From contig NZ_JACARO010000002.1 in NCBI RefSeq assembly GCF_013386585.1, forward strand, positions 186,001 to 250,000: a stretch of 64,000 nucleotides of DNA, given 5' to 3'. The position numbers and the translations under genes were made by a program. This stretch comes from Pseudomonas sp. P7548 (lineage in GTDB: Bacteria > Pseudomonadota > Gammaproteobacteria > Pseudomonadales > Pseudomonadaceae). The notes beneath the pieces are model-generated. The model made no database searches. It saw only the letters and a list, made by a program, of their open reading frames with translations, and had not been told where the DNA came from. Of this stretch, positions 27,357 to 36,278 are shown one piece after another. Positions within the stretch are counted from its first letter, which is position 1, and every line of letters starts with the position of its first letter.

Positions 27357-29357
27357 ATGTTCGCTCCTGCCAATCAAAGTGCCTTTACCCTGACCGTCGA
27401 TGGAGAGCCCAGTGAGCTCAAGGTGTTCGCGTTCACCGGCACCGAAGCCATCAGTCAGCCTTACTGTTTCGACCTGGAACTGGTCAGCGAACAGCCTGAT
27501 CTTGACCTTGAAAGCCTGCTGCATCGCCAGGTGTACCTGGGCTTTGATGACCGAGGGCACGGTGTTCATGGCCAGGTTTACCGGGTGGCGCAAGGCGACT
27601 CCGGGCGTCGCCTTACGCGTTACCAGATCAGCCTTGTGCCGCAATTGGCGTACTTGGCCCACAGCAGCCGCCAACGTATTTTCCAGCACAAGACCGTGCC
27701 GCAGATTATTGCGCAGGTCTTGACGGGCCAGGGTATTCAGAGCGACCGCTTCGAGTTCCGCCTGAGTGGCACCTACCTGGAGCGTGAATACTGCGTGCAG
27801 TTCGGTGAGACTGACCTGGCCTTCATCCAGCGGTTGTGTGCCGAGCTGGGCATTCACTATCACTTCCAGCATTCAGCCGAACGGCACTTGCTGGTGTTCG
27901 GTGATGACCAGGCCGTATTTGCCCAGGCCGATCACACCACGCCCTACATGCCCGGTTCAGGGATGGTGGCCGATACACCGGCGATCAAGCGTTTTGCGGT
28001 GCAAATGGAAACCCGTACCACGGCGCTGAACCTGAGGGACTATGACTTCCGCAAGCCGCGCCTGGCACTGGAAAGCGCTGTGGCGGGCGAGCAGCTTCCC
28101 AGCCTCGAAACCCAGGACTATCCCGGTTATTTCAGCGACCGCGCCCATGGCAAGTACCTCGCGCAACGTGGCCTTGAACGTCACCGCCGTGACTATCAAG
28201 TGGCCCGCGGCGAGGGTGATGAACCGGCCTTGCTGTGCGGGCGTTTTCTGAAGCTTGCGGGCCACCCGCGTGAAGCGTGGAATGACTTGTGGCTGGTGAC
28301 GCAGGTCACTCACGACGGCAAGCAGCCTCAGGTGCTGGAAGAAGCGGTGACTGAAGTAGCGGGCAGTGATTTTCGCCAGGGTTATCGCAATAAATTTGTT
28401 GCCGCGCCTTGGGATGTGATCTTTCGTCCTCCGATGCCCGAGCAACCGCGACCGGCTGTAGCCGGATATCAACATGCCGTGGTCACCGGCCCTGGTGACA
28501 GCGAGATCCACTGTGACGAGTTCGGCCGGGTCAAAGTGCAAATGGCTTGGAATCGCGCTGGGGAGCACAACGAACATTCCAGTTGCTGGCTGAGAGTGGC
28601 CACCGGGTGGGCGCATGACCGCTACGGCTCGGTGCTCATCCCACGGGTTGGGATGGAAGTGCTGGTGGGCTTCGTCAATGGCGACCTGGACATGCCAGTG
28701 GTGATGGGGTGCCTGCCCAACGCGGCGACCCCGGTGCCCCTCGACCTGCCTGCAGAAAAGACCCGCAGTATCTGGCGCAGCCACAGCAGCCCTGGCGGTG
28801 GTGGCTATAACGAACTGCGCATTGAAGACCGCAAAGGCGCCGAGGAAATCTACCTGCGCGCCCAGCGGGACTGGACCCAGCATGTGCTGAATGACCAGCA
28901 GGTGCAGGTGGATAACCGGCGCCAGGTGAAGGTGGGTGGTGAGTCGCACCATGAATTGCAGGGCGAGGAGCAGCGCATTACCCACGGTAATCGCCTGACT
29001 GAGCTCAAGCAGGATGACCACTTGGTGATCGGCGGTTCGCAGCAGATGCGTGCGGGGCGAACCATCCAGATCGGTGCAGGGCAAAGCGTCGTGATTGACG
29101 CGGGCGCCATCGTGACGATTCAGGCCGGGGGGCAGTCGATCACGTTGTCGGCGGCAGGGATATTCAGCAGCGTGCCGATCATGCTGGGCGGGGTGCCCGC
29201 CGTGGGCGCTTCGCCGTTGAAGCCTGGACTCACGGAGAAACTGCTTGCGGTGATACCCGCACCGCTCAGCGCGGTACAAGTGGCCAGCCTGAAGCGCAGT
29301 GCGCCGTTTTGCGAGGAGTGCGAGCGTTGCAGGAACGGGCAGTGCGATATCCCATGA
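27357..29357 (+). CDS. vgrG: Type VI secretion spike protein VgrG (TssI), orphan locus
   Basis: 666 aa. The N-terminal two thirds is gp27/gp5-like: FTLTVDGEPSELKVFAFTGT at the start, EREYCVQFGETDLAFIQRLC near 145, then the OB-fold region with EIHCDEFGRVKVQMAWNR, SCWLRVATGWA, IPRVGMEVLVGFVNGD and MPVVMGCLPN. The beta-helix needle runs to about residue 640, with QVQVDNRRQVKVGG and ITHGNRLTEL repeats. There is no added catalytic domain, but the last 15 residues carry four Cys (652, 655, 658, 663; C-x2-C-x2-C-x4-C). No tss structural genes lie in the window, so it serves a T6SS encoded elsewhere. The next gene encodes its adaptor. Confidence 0.93.
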   Translation: MFAPANQSAFTLTVDGEPSELKVFAFTGTEAISQPYCFDLELVSEQPDLDLESLLHRQVYLGFDDRGHGVHGQVYRVAQGDSGRRLTRYQISLVPQLAYLAHSSRQRIFQHKTVPQIIAQVLTGQGIQSDRFEFRLSGTYLEREYCVQFGETDLAFIQRLCAELGIHYHFQHSAERHLLVFGDDQAVFAQADHTTPYMPGSGMVADTPAIKRFAVQMETRTTALNLRDYDFRKPRLALESAVAGEQLPSLETQDYPGYFSDRAHGKYLAQRGLERHRRDYQVARGEGDEPALLCGRFLKLAGHPREAWNDLWLVTQVTHDGKQPQVLEEAVTEVAGSDFRQGYRNKFVAAPWDVIFRPPMPEQPRPAVAGYQHAVVTGPGDSEIHCDEFGRVKVQMAWNRAGEHNEHSSCWLRVATGWAHDRYGSVLIPRVGMEVLVGFVNGDLDMPVVMGCLPNAATPVPLDLPAEKTRSIWRSHSSPGGGGYNELRIEDRKGAEEIYLRAQRDWTQHVLNDQQVQVDNRRQVKVGGESHHELQGEEQRITHGNRLTELKQDDHLVIGGSQQMRAGRTIQIGAGQSVVIDAGAIVTIQAGGQSITLSAAGIFSSVPIMLGGVPAVGASPLKPGLTEKLLAVIPAPLSAVQVASLKRSAPFCEECERCRNGQCDIP

Positions 29358-30112
29358 CACAGCAAACCACCCAACTCGAAAAGGAATTTACCCCCATGGA
29401 TCAACCTTTGGCTCCCCGCGCTTGGCTGGCACAACATCCTCTGCAACCTGAGGAACAACTCTTTGCGGTGCTGGGCAATGCCAGCAACGCCAAGCCTCTG
29501 GAGGCCTGGCGAACAGTGTCAGAGGGGATGGCACCAGAATCGATCTGGGCGGGCACGGCCTATGCCGAGTGGCGTGAGGTGATGCCGTATGTCGTCGCCG
29601 TAGAGCCCGGCAGCCCCTTCCTCGATTGGATAGCCACTACCGGTTCAACCGACTGGGGTTGGTTGGCGGTATCGTCCAGCTCGTTGCAAACCGTGGCTGC
29701 GCATTTGCAAAGCCTCACGAAGGTCTACCTGCCCGACGGCCAGGAGGTGTTCCTGCGTTTCTGGGATGGGGCCCAGACTTTGCCGATCATTCAGCAATGT
29801 GGGGCTGAAATATTGCCGGTTTTCCAGCGCTACCTGATCAATGGCCAGTCGCTGACTACGACGACTGGCCCGGACACCGCTGCGAAAACCAGCCCTTGGT
29901 GGACAGTGCCTGCGCTGTTACTGGAGCACCTGGCCGAGCAATCACCGCGCACCCTGATCGACAACCTGCTGCAATGGCTCGAAGAGCAGCGCCCCGACCT
30001 CTACACGGCCTTCACGCCGACGACCCTGCAGCACAAGGTCGCCTATTTCGTGCGCTCGCCGGGTATCAGCCATGAAGCGCTGGCCGACTTCCTGACTTCA
30101 GAGCTGAGTTGA
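29354..30112 (+). CDS. DUF4123 protein, T6SS effector adaptor/chaperone
   Basis: 252 aa from the ATG at 29354, which overlaps the vgrG stop by ATGA; the ATG at 29396 (MDQPLAPRAW, AAGGAA upstream) would give 238 aa and is an equally fair choice. The DUF4123 core is seen in LFAVLGNASNAKP, SPFLDWIATTGSTDWGWLAV, LQSLTKVYLPDGQEVFLRFW and the YFVRSPGISHEALADFL tail. DUF4123 (Tap/TEC) proteins load a cargo effector onto the VgrG encoded beside them. No effector gene follows: the 3' end overlaps the converging metY by 15 bp. Confidence 0.85.
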   Translation: MTQQTTQLEKEFTPMDQPLAPRAWLAQHPLQPEEQLFAVLGNASNAKPLEAWRTVSEGMAPESIWAGTAYAEWREVMPYVVAVEPGSPFLDWIATTGSTDWGWLAVSSSSLQTVAAHLQSLTKVYLPDGQEVFLRFWDGAQTLPIIQQCGAEILPVFQRYLINGQSLTTTTGPDTAAKTSPWWTVPALLLEHLAEQSPRTLIDNLLQWLEEQRPDLYTAFTPTTLQHKVAYFVRSPGISHEALADFLTSELS

Positions 30113-31375
30113 AGTCAGCGCCTGTTGCAGGTCTTCGATCAAGTCTTCGATGGCCTCGATGCCCACTGACAGGCGAATCATTTCCGGTTTCACACCGGCC
30201 TTGGCCTGCTCTGCCTCGTTCATCTGCCGATGGGTGGTGGAAGCGGGGTGACAGGCCAGGGACTTGGCATCCCCGATGTTCACCAGGCGCTTGAAGATCT
30301 GCAACGCGTCGTAGAAGCGCACGCCGGCCTGATAGCCACCTTTGAGGCCGAACGACAGGATCGCCGACGGTTTGCCTTGCAGGTATTTCTGCGCCAGTTC
30401 GTGGTGAGGGTGGTCTGGAAGGCCGGCGTAGCTGACCCATTCCACACCGGCGTGGCCTTGCAGGAACTGCGCGACCTTCAGGGCGTTTTCGGTGTGACGC
30501 TCCATGCGCAGGGCCAGGGTTTCCAGGCCTTGCAGCAACAGGAAGGCGTTCATCGGGGCGAGGGCTGCGCCGGTATTTCGCAGTGGCACAGTGCGGGCGC
30601 GGGCGATGAAGGCGGCGGGGCCGAATTTTTCGGTGTAGACCACGCCGTGGTAGGCCGGCTCGGGGTTGTTGAGGCCGGGGAATTTCTCCGGGTAGTCGGC
30701 CCAGGGGAAGGTGCCGCTGTCGACGATGACACCGCCCAGGGAGTTGCCGTGGCCGCCAATGTATTTGGTGACCGAGTGCACCACGATGTCGGCGCCAAAC
30801 TGAATGGGCTTGCACAGGATCGGCGTGGCCACGGTGTTGTCCACAACCAAAGGCACGCCACGGGCGTGAGCCACCGTTGCCAGGGCTTCCAGGTCGATGA
30901 TATTGCCAGCCGGGTTGCCGATGCTTTCGCAGTACACCAGCTTGGTGTTGTCGTCGATCAGCTCGGCGATGGCTTCGGCGGAGTCGTTGCGGGCGAAGCG
31001 CACGTCGACGCCAAAGCTGGGCAGCAAATGGGCGAACAGCGTGTAGGTCCCGCCATACAGTTGTGGCGTGGTGACGATGTTGTCGCCGGCGCGGGTGAGG
31101 GTCTGGATCGCGTAGTGAATCGCGGCGCTGCCGGCCGACACGGCCAGTGCTGCGATACCGCCTTCGAGGGCGGCGAGACGCTGCTCCAGCACGTCGTTGG
31201 TGGGGTTCATGATGCGTGTGTAGATATTGCCGGGCACGTCGAGGTTGAACAGGTCGGCGCCGTGCTGGGCGTTATCGAATTCGAAGGCCACGTTCTGGTA
31301 GATCGGTACGGCGACGGCCTTGGTGGTCGGGTCCGACGTGAAGCCGTGGTGCAGGGCGATGGTAGCGTCTTTCAT
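30098..31375 (-). CDS. metY: O-acetylhomoserine sulfhydrylase
   Basis: 425 aa, the length typical of MetY (the related O-succinylhomoserine enzyme MetZ is about 400). This is a fold-type I PLP enzyme of the Cys/Met metabolism family. The PLP lysine is K204 in SVTKYIGGHGN, and NIYTRIMNPTNDVLEQRLAALE, YCESIGNPAGN and VVDNTVATP are the usual signatures. It makes homocysteine from O-acetylhomoserine and sulphide. AGGAGG lies upstream of the ATG. It is monocistronic and converges on the DUF4123 gene. Confidence 0.93.
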   Translation of the reverse strand: MKDATIALHHGFTSDPTTKAVAVPIYQNVAFEFDNAQHGADLFNLDVPGNIYTRIMNPTNDVLEQRLAALEGGIAALAVSAGSAAIHYAIQTLTRAGDNIVTTPQLYGGTYTLFAHLLPSFGVDVRFARNDSAEAIAELIDDNTKLVYCESIGNPAGNIIDLEALATVAHARGVPLVVDNTVATPILCKPIQFGADIVVHSVTKYIGGHGNSLGGVIVDSGTFPWADYPEKFPGLNNPEPAYHGVVYTEKFGPAAFIARARTVPLRNTGAALAPMNAFLLLQGLETLALRMERHTENALKVAQFLQGHAGVEWVSYAGLPDHPHHELAQKYLQGKPSAILSFGLKGGYQAGVRFYDALQIFKRLVNIGDAKSLACHPASTTHRQMNEAEQAKAGVKPEMIRLSVGIEAIEDLIEDLQQALTSTQL

Positions 31376-31418
31376 GATGGTGACTGACCTCCTTGGATTC
31401 CATGGGCGCCCCTACACC

Positions 31419-31503
31419 GTAGGAGCCGGCTTGCCGGCGATAGCATCAGCGCGGTGTGCAGGTAATACCCCGCCACCCGCATCACGGGCAAGCCCGCTCC
31501 CCC
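31419..31503. repeat. Imperfect REP pair upstream of metY, arms of two classes
   Basis: The left arm begins GTAGGAGCCGGCTTGCCGGC, while the right arm (GGGCAAGCCCGCTCCCCC) belongs to the GGGAGCGGGC class, so the pair cannot fold perfectly. It looks like a chimera or a decayed doublet. Confidence 0.6.
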
Positions 31504-31624
31504 ATAACCGATTAGACCGTTTTAAGCATTCCGCCTCCGTTTACGGCATATGCCCCGCCCGACACGCAGCCCTGCACCTTTGCCCTTGTAGAAGGTAAAC
31601 TTCGCCCCCTGCGCAGGAGCAACC

Positions 31625-32461
31625 ATGAATTATCGTCACGCCTTTCACGCCGGCAATCACGCCGATGTCTTCAAACACCTGACCTTGACCCGCCTCATCG
31701 CCCTGATGTCGCGCAAGGAGCAGCCGTTCGCCTACCTCGACACCCATGCCGGCATCGGCCTGTATGACCTGCAGGGTGACCAGGCCAACCGCACCGGTGA
31801 GTACCTGGAAGGCATTGCGCGCCTGTGGGGCGAAAGCGACCTGCCGCCCCTGACCGCCGACTACATGCGCGTGCTGCACGAGATGAACCCGGATGGCCAG
31901 TTGCGCTACTACCCGGGCTCGCCGGAGCTGGCGCGTCGGCTGACACGCCCTCAGGACCGTGTGCTGCTCAATGAGAAACACCCGGACGACGGCGTGTTGC
32001 TCAAGGACAACATGAAGGGCGACCGTCGCGTCAAAGTGCACCTGGGCGAAGGCTGGCATGTGCCGCGTGCCTTACTGCCGGTGCCGGAAAAACGCGCGTT
32101 GATGCTGATCGATCCGCCGTTCGAGAAGCTCGACGAGATGCAGCGGTGCGCGGCATCGCTCAAGGAAGCGGTCGGCCGCATGCGCCAGACCGTCGCGGCG
32201 ATCTGGTACCCGGTGAAGGACCAGCGCATGTTGCGTCGTTTCTACCAGGACCTGGCCGGTACCGGTGCGCCAAAGTTGTTGCGCGTGGAACTGCTGGTGC
32301 ATCCCCTGGACACGCCCAACACCCTGACCGGCTCGGGCCTGGCGATTGCCAACCCGCCGTGGGGCCTGGAAGAGGAATTGCGCGAGCTGCTGCCGTGGCT
32401 GTCCAAGAAGCTGGGCCAGACCCAGGGTGGGTGGCAGATGGATTGGCTGATCGCCGAGTAA
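31625..32461 (+). CDS. rlmJ: 23S rRNA (adenine2030-N6)-methyltransferase
   Basis: 278 aa, E. coli RlmJ length. The start MNYRHAFHAGNHADVFKHL is diagnostic, HAGIGLYDL near 41-48 is the SAM-binding motif I, and D163-P-P-F is the catalytic motif IV of N6-adenine methyltransferases. It methylates A2030 of 23S rRNA. AGGAG is six bases upstream of the ATG. It stands alone between repeats. Confidence 0.95.
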   Translation: MNYRHAFHAGNHADVFKHLTLTRLIALMSRKEQPFAYLDTHAGIGLYDLQGDQANRTGEYLEGIARLWGESDLPPLTADYMRVLHEMNPDGQLRYYPGSPELARRLTRPQDRVLLNEKHPDDGVLLKDNMKGDRRVKVHLGEGWHVPRALLPVPEKRALMLIDPPFEKLDEMQRCAASLKEAVGRMRQTVAAIWYPVKDQRMLRRFYQDLAGTGAPKLLRVELLVHPLDTPNTLTGSGLAIANPPWGLEEELRELLPWLSKKLGQTQGGWQMDWLIAE

Positions 32462-32480
32462 ACAGTTACCCGTCAGAAGC

Positions 32481-32550
32481 GCTATCGCGGGCAAGCCCGC
32501 TCCCACATTTGGAATGCATTCCAAGGTGGGAGCGGGCTTGCCCGCGATGC
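32481..32550. repeat. REP-type palindrome between rlmJ and msrA
   Basis: Nearly perfect inverted repeat of the GTGGGAGCGGGCTTGCCCGC class, centred on the palindrome GGAATGCATTCC. It lies between two converging genes. Confidence 0.85.
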
Positions 32551-32558
32551 TTTTGGCT

Positions 32559-33206
32559 TCAGATCGGGCAGGTCACGCCCGTACCGCCAATCCCGCAATA
32601 GCCCTGCGGGTTCTTCGCCAGGTACTGCTGGTGATACGCCTCGGCGAAGTACACCGTCGGCGCTTCTTCGATTTCCGTGGTGATCACACCCAGGCCGGCC
32701 TTGGTCAATTCACCCTGATACGCCTCGGCACTGGCCTGCGCTGCCGCCAATTGTTCCGGTGTGGTCGCGTAGATCACCGAGCGGTACTGGCTGCCGATGT
32801 CGTTGCCCTGGCGCATGCCCTGGGTCGGGTTGTGCAGTTCCCAGAACATCTTCAGCAGGTCTTCGTATTTCACCTTGGCCTGGTCGTACACCACCAGCAC
32901 CACTTCGCTGTGGCCGGTCAGGCCCGAGCAGACTTCTTCATAAGTCGGGTTCGGCGTGTAGCCGCCGGCATAACCGACCACGGTGCTGACCACGCCATCG
33001 CGCTGCCAGAACCGCCGCTCGGCGCCCCAGAAGCAGCCCAGACCGAAGATGGCAAAGCCGACGTCATCGAGGAACGGACCGAGCAGTGGGTTGCCGTTGA
33101 CGAAGTGTGTCTCTGGCAGTGCCATCGGCGTTTCACGGCCAGGCAATGCTTGTTCTTGAGTAGGCAGCACGTTTTTGTTCACCAGAATTTCCGAGCGCAA
33201 GACCAT
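32559..33206 (-). CDS. msrA: Peptide methionine sulfoxide reductase A
   Basis: 215 aa. The catalytic cysteine is C58 in [14 protein letters not shown], followed by [20 protein letters not shown] and the [11 protein letters not shown] strand. The resolving cysteines are in the C-terminal [13 protein letters not shown]. It repairs S-methionine sulfoxide in proteins using thioredoxin. Its N-terminal extension of about 45 residues is the long form usual in Pseudomonas and E. coli. Confidence 0.96.
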   Translation of the reverse strand: MVLRSEILVNKNVLPTQEQALPGRETPMALPETHFVNGNPLLGPFLDDVGFAIFGLGCFWGAERRFWQRDGVVSTVVGYAGGYTPNPTYEEVCSGLTGHSEVVLVVYDQAKVKYEDLLKMFWELHNPTQGMRQGNDIGSQYRSVIYATTPEQLAAAQASAEAYQGELTKAGLGVITTEIEEAPTVYFAEAYHQQYLAKNPQGYCGIGGTGVTCPI

Positions 33207-33279
33207 GATCAGTCCTCTCGTCAGGTTGGGTTAGCGGTAAATATTCAGACAGGCAGTGTGCCCGAGTGTTACAGCGCTG

Positions 33280-35973
33280 TCAGGCAATTGGCCCGCGTGG
33301 GTAGCGTTTAAGCTTCTCCAGCAGCTCTGCACCGGGGATCGGGCGATCGAACAGGTAGCCCTGGCCCACGTCGCAACGGTGTCGGCGCAGGAACGCCAGC
33401 TGCTCGGAGGTTTCGACACCTTCGGCCACCACCTTGAGCTTGAGGTTGTGGGCCATGGCGATCACCGCCGAGGTGATTTCCATGTCGTCCTGGTTGTCCG
33501 GGATCTCGTGGATAAAGCTGCGATCGATCTTGATGATGTCGATGGGGAATTTTTTCAGGTAGCTCAGCGACGAGTAACCCGTGCCGAAGTCGTCCATGGC
33601 CAGGGTCAGGCCAAAGCTCTTCAATTGATCAAGCTGCAGGCGCGTGTCTTCGGTGGCTTCCAGCAGCAGGCCTTCGGTCAATTCCAGTTCCAGCAGACTG
33701 GCCGGCAGTTGTTCTTCCTTGAGGATCGTGGCGATTGAGGCCACCAGGTCAGGGTCGGAGAACTGCTTGGGCGACAGGTTGATCGCCACCTGCAGATTGC
33801 CCATGCCACCGGCGCTCAGTTGCTTGCTCATGCGGCAGGCCTGGCGCGCGATCCATTTGCCAATGGGGATGATCAGCCCGGTCTCTTCGGCCACGCTGAT
33901 GAACTGGTCGGGGCGGATCATGCCCTTTTCCGGATGGTTCCAGCGCAGCAGCGCTTCCATGCCCAGCAGGCGACCGCTGCGCAGGCACAGCTTGGGTTGG
34001 TAGAACACGTCCAGTTCGTTTTGCGTCAGGGCGCGGCGCAGGTTGTTTTCCACGAACAGCTTGTAGCTGGCCTCGGCGTTCAACGCTTCGGTAAACACCT
34101 GCACCTGGTGTTTGCCGTTGGCCTTGGCCTTGTGCAGGGCCAGGCCCGCGTTACGCATCAGGGTCTGCGGGTCGCGGCCATGCAGCGGCGCACAGGCCAG
34201 ACCCACGGAGCCGGTGACGCTGATCAATTGGTTGTCGACAAACATCGGCTTGTCGAGGGTCGTCAGCAGCTGGCTGGCGACTTGCTGGCCGCTTTCCAGG
34301 TCGGTGTCGTCCAGCAGCACGGCAAATTCGTTACTGGCGAAACGCGCCAGGCTGCCGCCCGCGCTCAAGCTGTTGCGCAAGCGACGCGCCAGGCTGATCA
34401 GCAGCTTGTCGCCGGTCTGGTGGCCGAGGCTGTCGTTGATCCGCTTGAAGTTGTCGATGTCCACCAGCAGCAGGCTGATCGGGCTGTCGCTGTCGCGGGC
34501 AAAGCGTTCATCAAGGTTGCGGATGAACGCCGGGCGGTTGCCCAGGTTGGTCAGGTTGTCGGTATAGGCCAGGCGTTCGATGCGCTGTTGCGCCAACTTG
34601 GTCTGGGTGATGTCTTCGTAGATACCGATGTAGTGGGTCAACTCGCGGTTGTCGCCGTACACCTTGGAAATCGACAGCTGGCCCCAGTAGGGTTCCAGGT
34701 TCTTGCGCCGGCTCTTGAACTCACCCTGCCAGCTGTTGCTCTTGGCCAGGCTTGACGGCGCATCGAACAGCAGCTCGCTGAGGTTCTCCAGCGCCGGCAG
34801 TTGCGCCAGGCGGTGGCCGTGCACTTCTTCGGCGCTGTACTGGGTGATCGCGGTAAAGCTCGGGTTGACGTACTCCACCACGCCGTCGCAGTTGACCAGC
34901 AGAAAGGCGTTGGCGCTTTGCTCCACCGCCCGCTGGAACAGGTGCAGGGCGCTGGTGGCGGTGCGGCGGTTGTGGTTGTTGATCACCAGCGCAAACTGGT
35001 CGGCCAGCTCGCCGGCAAACGCGATTTCGTCCGCCTGCCAGGCGCGTGGGCTGCCGGCCTGTTCCAGGCACAGCACGCCGACGACCTGGCCGTCGACACG
35101 GATACTGGCGTCGAGCATCGCGTGGATGTCTTTGTCGCGCAGGCTCTCGGCCATTTCCCGGGTGCGCGGGTCACGCAGGGCATTGGTGGCGTCGATGGCA
35201 CGACTGGTCTGCAGGGCTTCGAGGTAATCCGGGAAGCCGCTGGCGTCGATGGCTTCGGGCAAATGGTACTGCTGGTCGGCCTGGCGATAGGCCGAGATCG
35301 GTACCAGGCGCTGGCCTTCGAGGTTCCAGATGCTGGCGCAGTCAATCTCATAGATATCGCAGGCGCTGCGGGTGATCAGCTCGGCGGCTTCTTGCAGCGA
35401 ATTGTTGGTGGTGTAGCGCTGGCGGGCCAGCAGCAGGATCAACTCTTGCTGGGCGCGCACCCGCTCCAGGTGCTGCAGCTGTTCCTGTTGGGCGCGCTGG
35501 TTGAGCTCCAGGGCGATCTGCAGGCGGCTGTTCTGGTTTTCCAGGTCGGCGCTCGGGGCCACGTAGGGCATTTCGCTGAACAGGCCGTCAACCACCATCA
35601 GGTAACCGCGCAACAAGTGACGATTGTGCTGTTTGTAGGCTTCGCCCATTTCCAGCAGGCTCAGGGGGCCGTCGCTGGTGTGCAGGGTGTAGCGCACCAG
35701 GTAATGGGGGCTCTGGGTCAGTTGTTGCTGGATGGTGTCGTGCAACTGATACCGCGCCTGGGGTTCCATCAGGCTGGCGTAGGGGGTGCCGATCAGGGCG
35801 CAGAGCTCGACTGCCGGCAGGCCGAATTGGCGCTCGCAATTGGGGTCGAGGTACAGCAGGGCCCAACTCGCCTCATTAAGCCGCTCGAAACGCAGCATAC
35901 CGAGGCGCGAAGGCACCGGTAACTGCGTCACGACCTCGGCCGCCATACGGGCGACATCGGGTTGGCTTTTCAT
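33280..35973 (-). CDS. dipA: c-di-GMP phosphodiesterase with PAS, GAF, degenerate GGDEF and EAL domains (DipA)
   Basis: 897 aa, without signal peptide or membrane helices. An N-terminal PAS-like region (20-150) leads to a coiled coil (QIALELNQRAQQEQLQHLER), a GAF domain (about 170-330), a second PAS (about 345-460), a GGDEF domain and a C-terminal EAL domain. The GGDEF signature is replaced by ASNEF near residue 545, so cyclase activity is unlikely. EALLRW near residue 674, LELTEGLLLE and DDFGTGYSS are intact, so it should cleave c-di-GMP. The architecture and the place between msrA and aceF match P. aeruginosa DipA (PA5017), which is needed for biofilm dispersal and affects motility. Confidence 0.88.
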   Translation of the reverse strand: MKSQPDVARMAAEVVTQLPVPSRLGMLRFERLNEASWALLYLDPNCERQFGLPAVELCALIGTPYASLMEPQARYQLHDTIQQQLTQSPHYLVRYTLHTSDGPLSLLEMGEAYKQHNRHLLRGYLMVVDGLFSEMPYVAPSADLENQNSRLQIALELNQRAQQEQLQHLERVRAQQELILLLARQRYTTNNSLQEAAELITRSACDIYEIDCASIWNLEGQRLVPISAYRQADQQYHLPEAIDASGFPDYLEALQTSRAIDATNALRDPRTREMAESLRDKDIHAMLDASIRVDGQVVGVLCLEQAGSPRAWQADEIAFAGELADQFALVINNHNRRTATSALHLFQRAVEQSANAFLLVNCDGVVEYVNPSFTAITQYSAEEVHGHRLAQLPALENLSELLFDAPSSLAKSNSWQGEFKSRRKNLEPYWGQLSISKVYGDNRELTHYIGIYEDITQTKLAQQRIERLAYTDNLTNLGNRPAFIRNLDERFARDSDSPISLLLVDIDNFKRINDSLGHQTGDKLLISLARRLRNSLSAGGSLARFASNEFAVLLDDTDLESGQQVASQLLTTLDKPMFVDNQLISVTGSVGLACAPLHGRDPQTLMRNAGLALHKAKANGKHQVQVFTEALNAEASYKLFVENNLRRALTQNELDVFYQPKLCLRSGRLLGMEALLRWNHPEKGMIRPDQFISVAEETGLIIPIGKWIARQACRMSKQLSAGGMGNLQVAINLSPKQFSDPDLVASIATILKEEQLPASLLELELTEGLLLEATEDTRLQLDQLKSFGLTLAMDDFGTGYSSLSYLKKFPIDIIKIDRSFIHEIPDNQDDMEITSAVIAMAHNLKLKVVAEGVETSEQLAFLRRHRCDVGQGYLFDRPIPGAELLEKLKRYPRGPIA

Positions 35974-36152
35974 GGGGGGAACTCACTTGAAATTACGCGC
36001 ACGGCGCCGGGCTCACGCCCTCTTTTCTGTTGCCTGCGGCAAGGTTGCATCATGCGGCGCGGGCTGACAAGAGAGGATGAAGGCTAAGTGCTATAAGGGG
36101 GTTATCGGCTGCTCGGGGGATTTCTGCAATCGGGGTGATGGAAGGTGTACAA

Positions 36153-36180
36153 GCCTGTTTTTCTTGTCCAATAAACAGGC
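36153..36180. repeat. Inverted repeat in the gap between dipA and aceF
   Basis: GCCTGTTT (36153-36160) and AAACAGGC (36173-36180) can pair across 12 bases, directly before the A-run of the aceF terminator. A further hairpin GCCTCCCC/GGGGAGGC at 36247-36268 lies just after the aceF stop. The remainder of 35974-36152 holds the unmapped dipA promoter and nothing else I can identify. Confidence 0.5.
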
Positions 36181-36208
36181 AAAAAAAGCCCCGCCAAGTG
36201 GCGGGGTT
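36181..36208 (-). terminator. Rho-independent terminator of the aceE-aceF operon
   Basis: Read on the minus strand: AACCCCGCC-ACTT-GGCGGGG-CTTTTTTT. A seven-pair GC stem with a four-base loop and a T-run, about 70 bases after the aceF stop. Confidence 0.85.
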
Positions 36209-36278
36209 GAGGTACGAGCGTGGCGCTCGGAAATCGGTGCAACAGGGCCTCCCCGGTGAAGGGGAGGCCCGTTGTGGC

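Noticed and set aside
36077..36259. 60-codon plus-strand frame upstream of aceF
   Set aside because: It runs through the hairpins and terminator of the aceEF operon, so it is not a credible gene.
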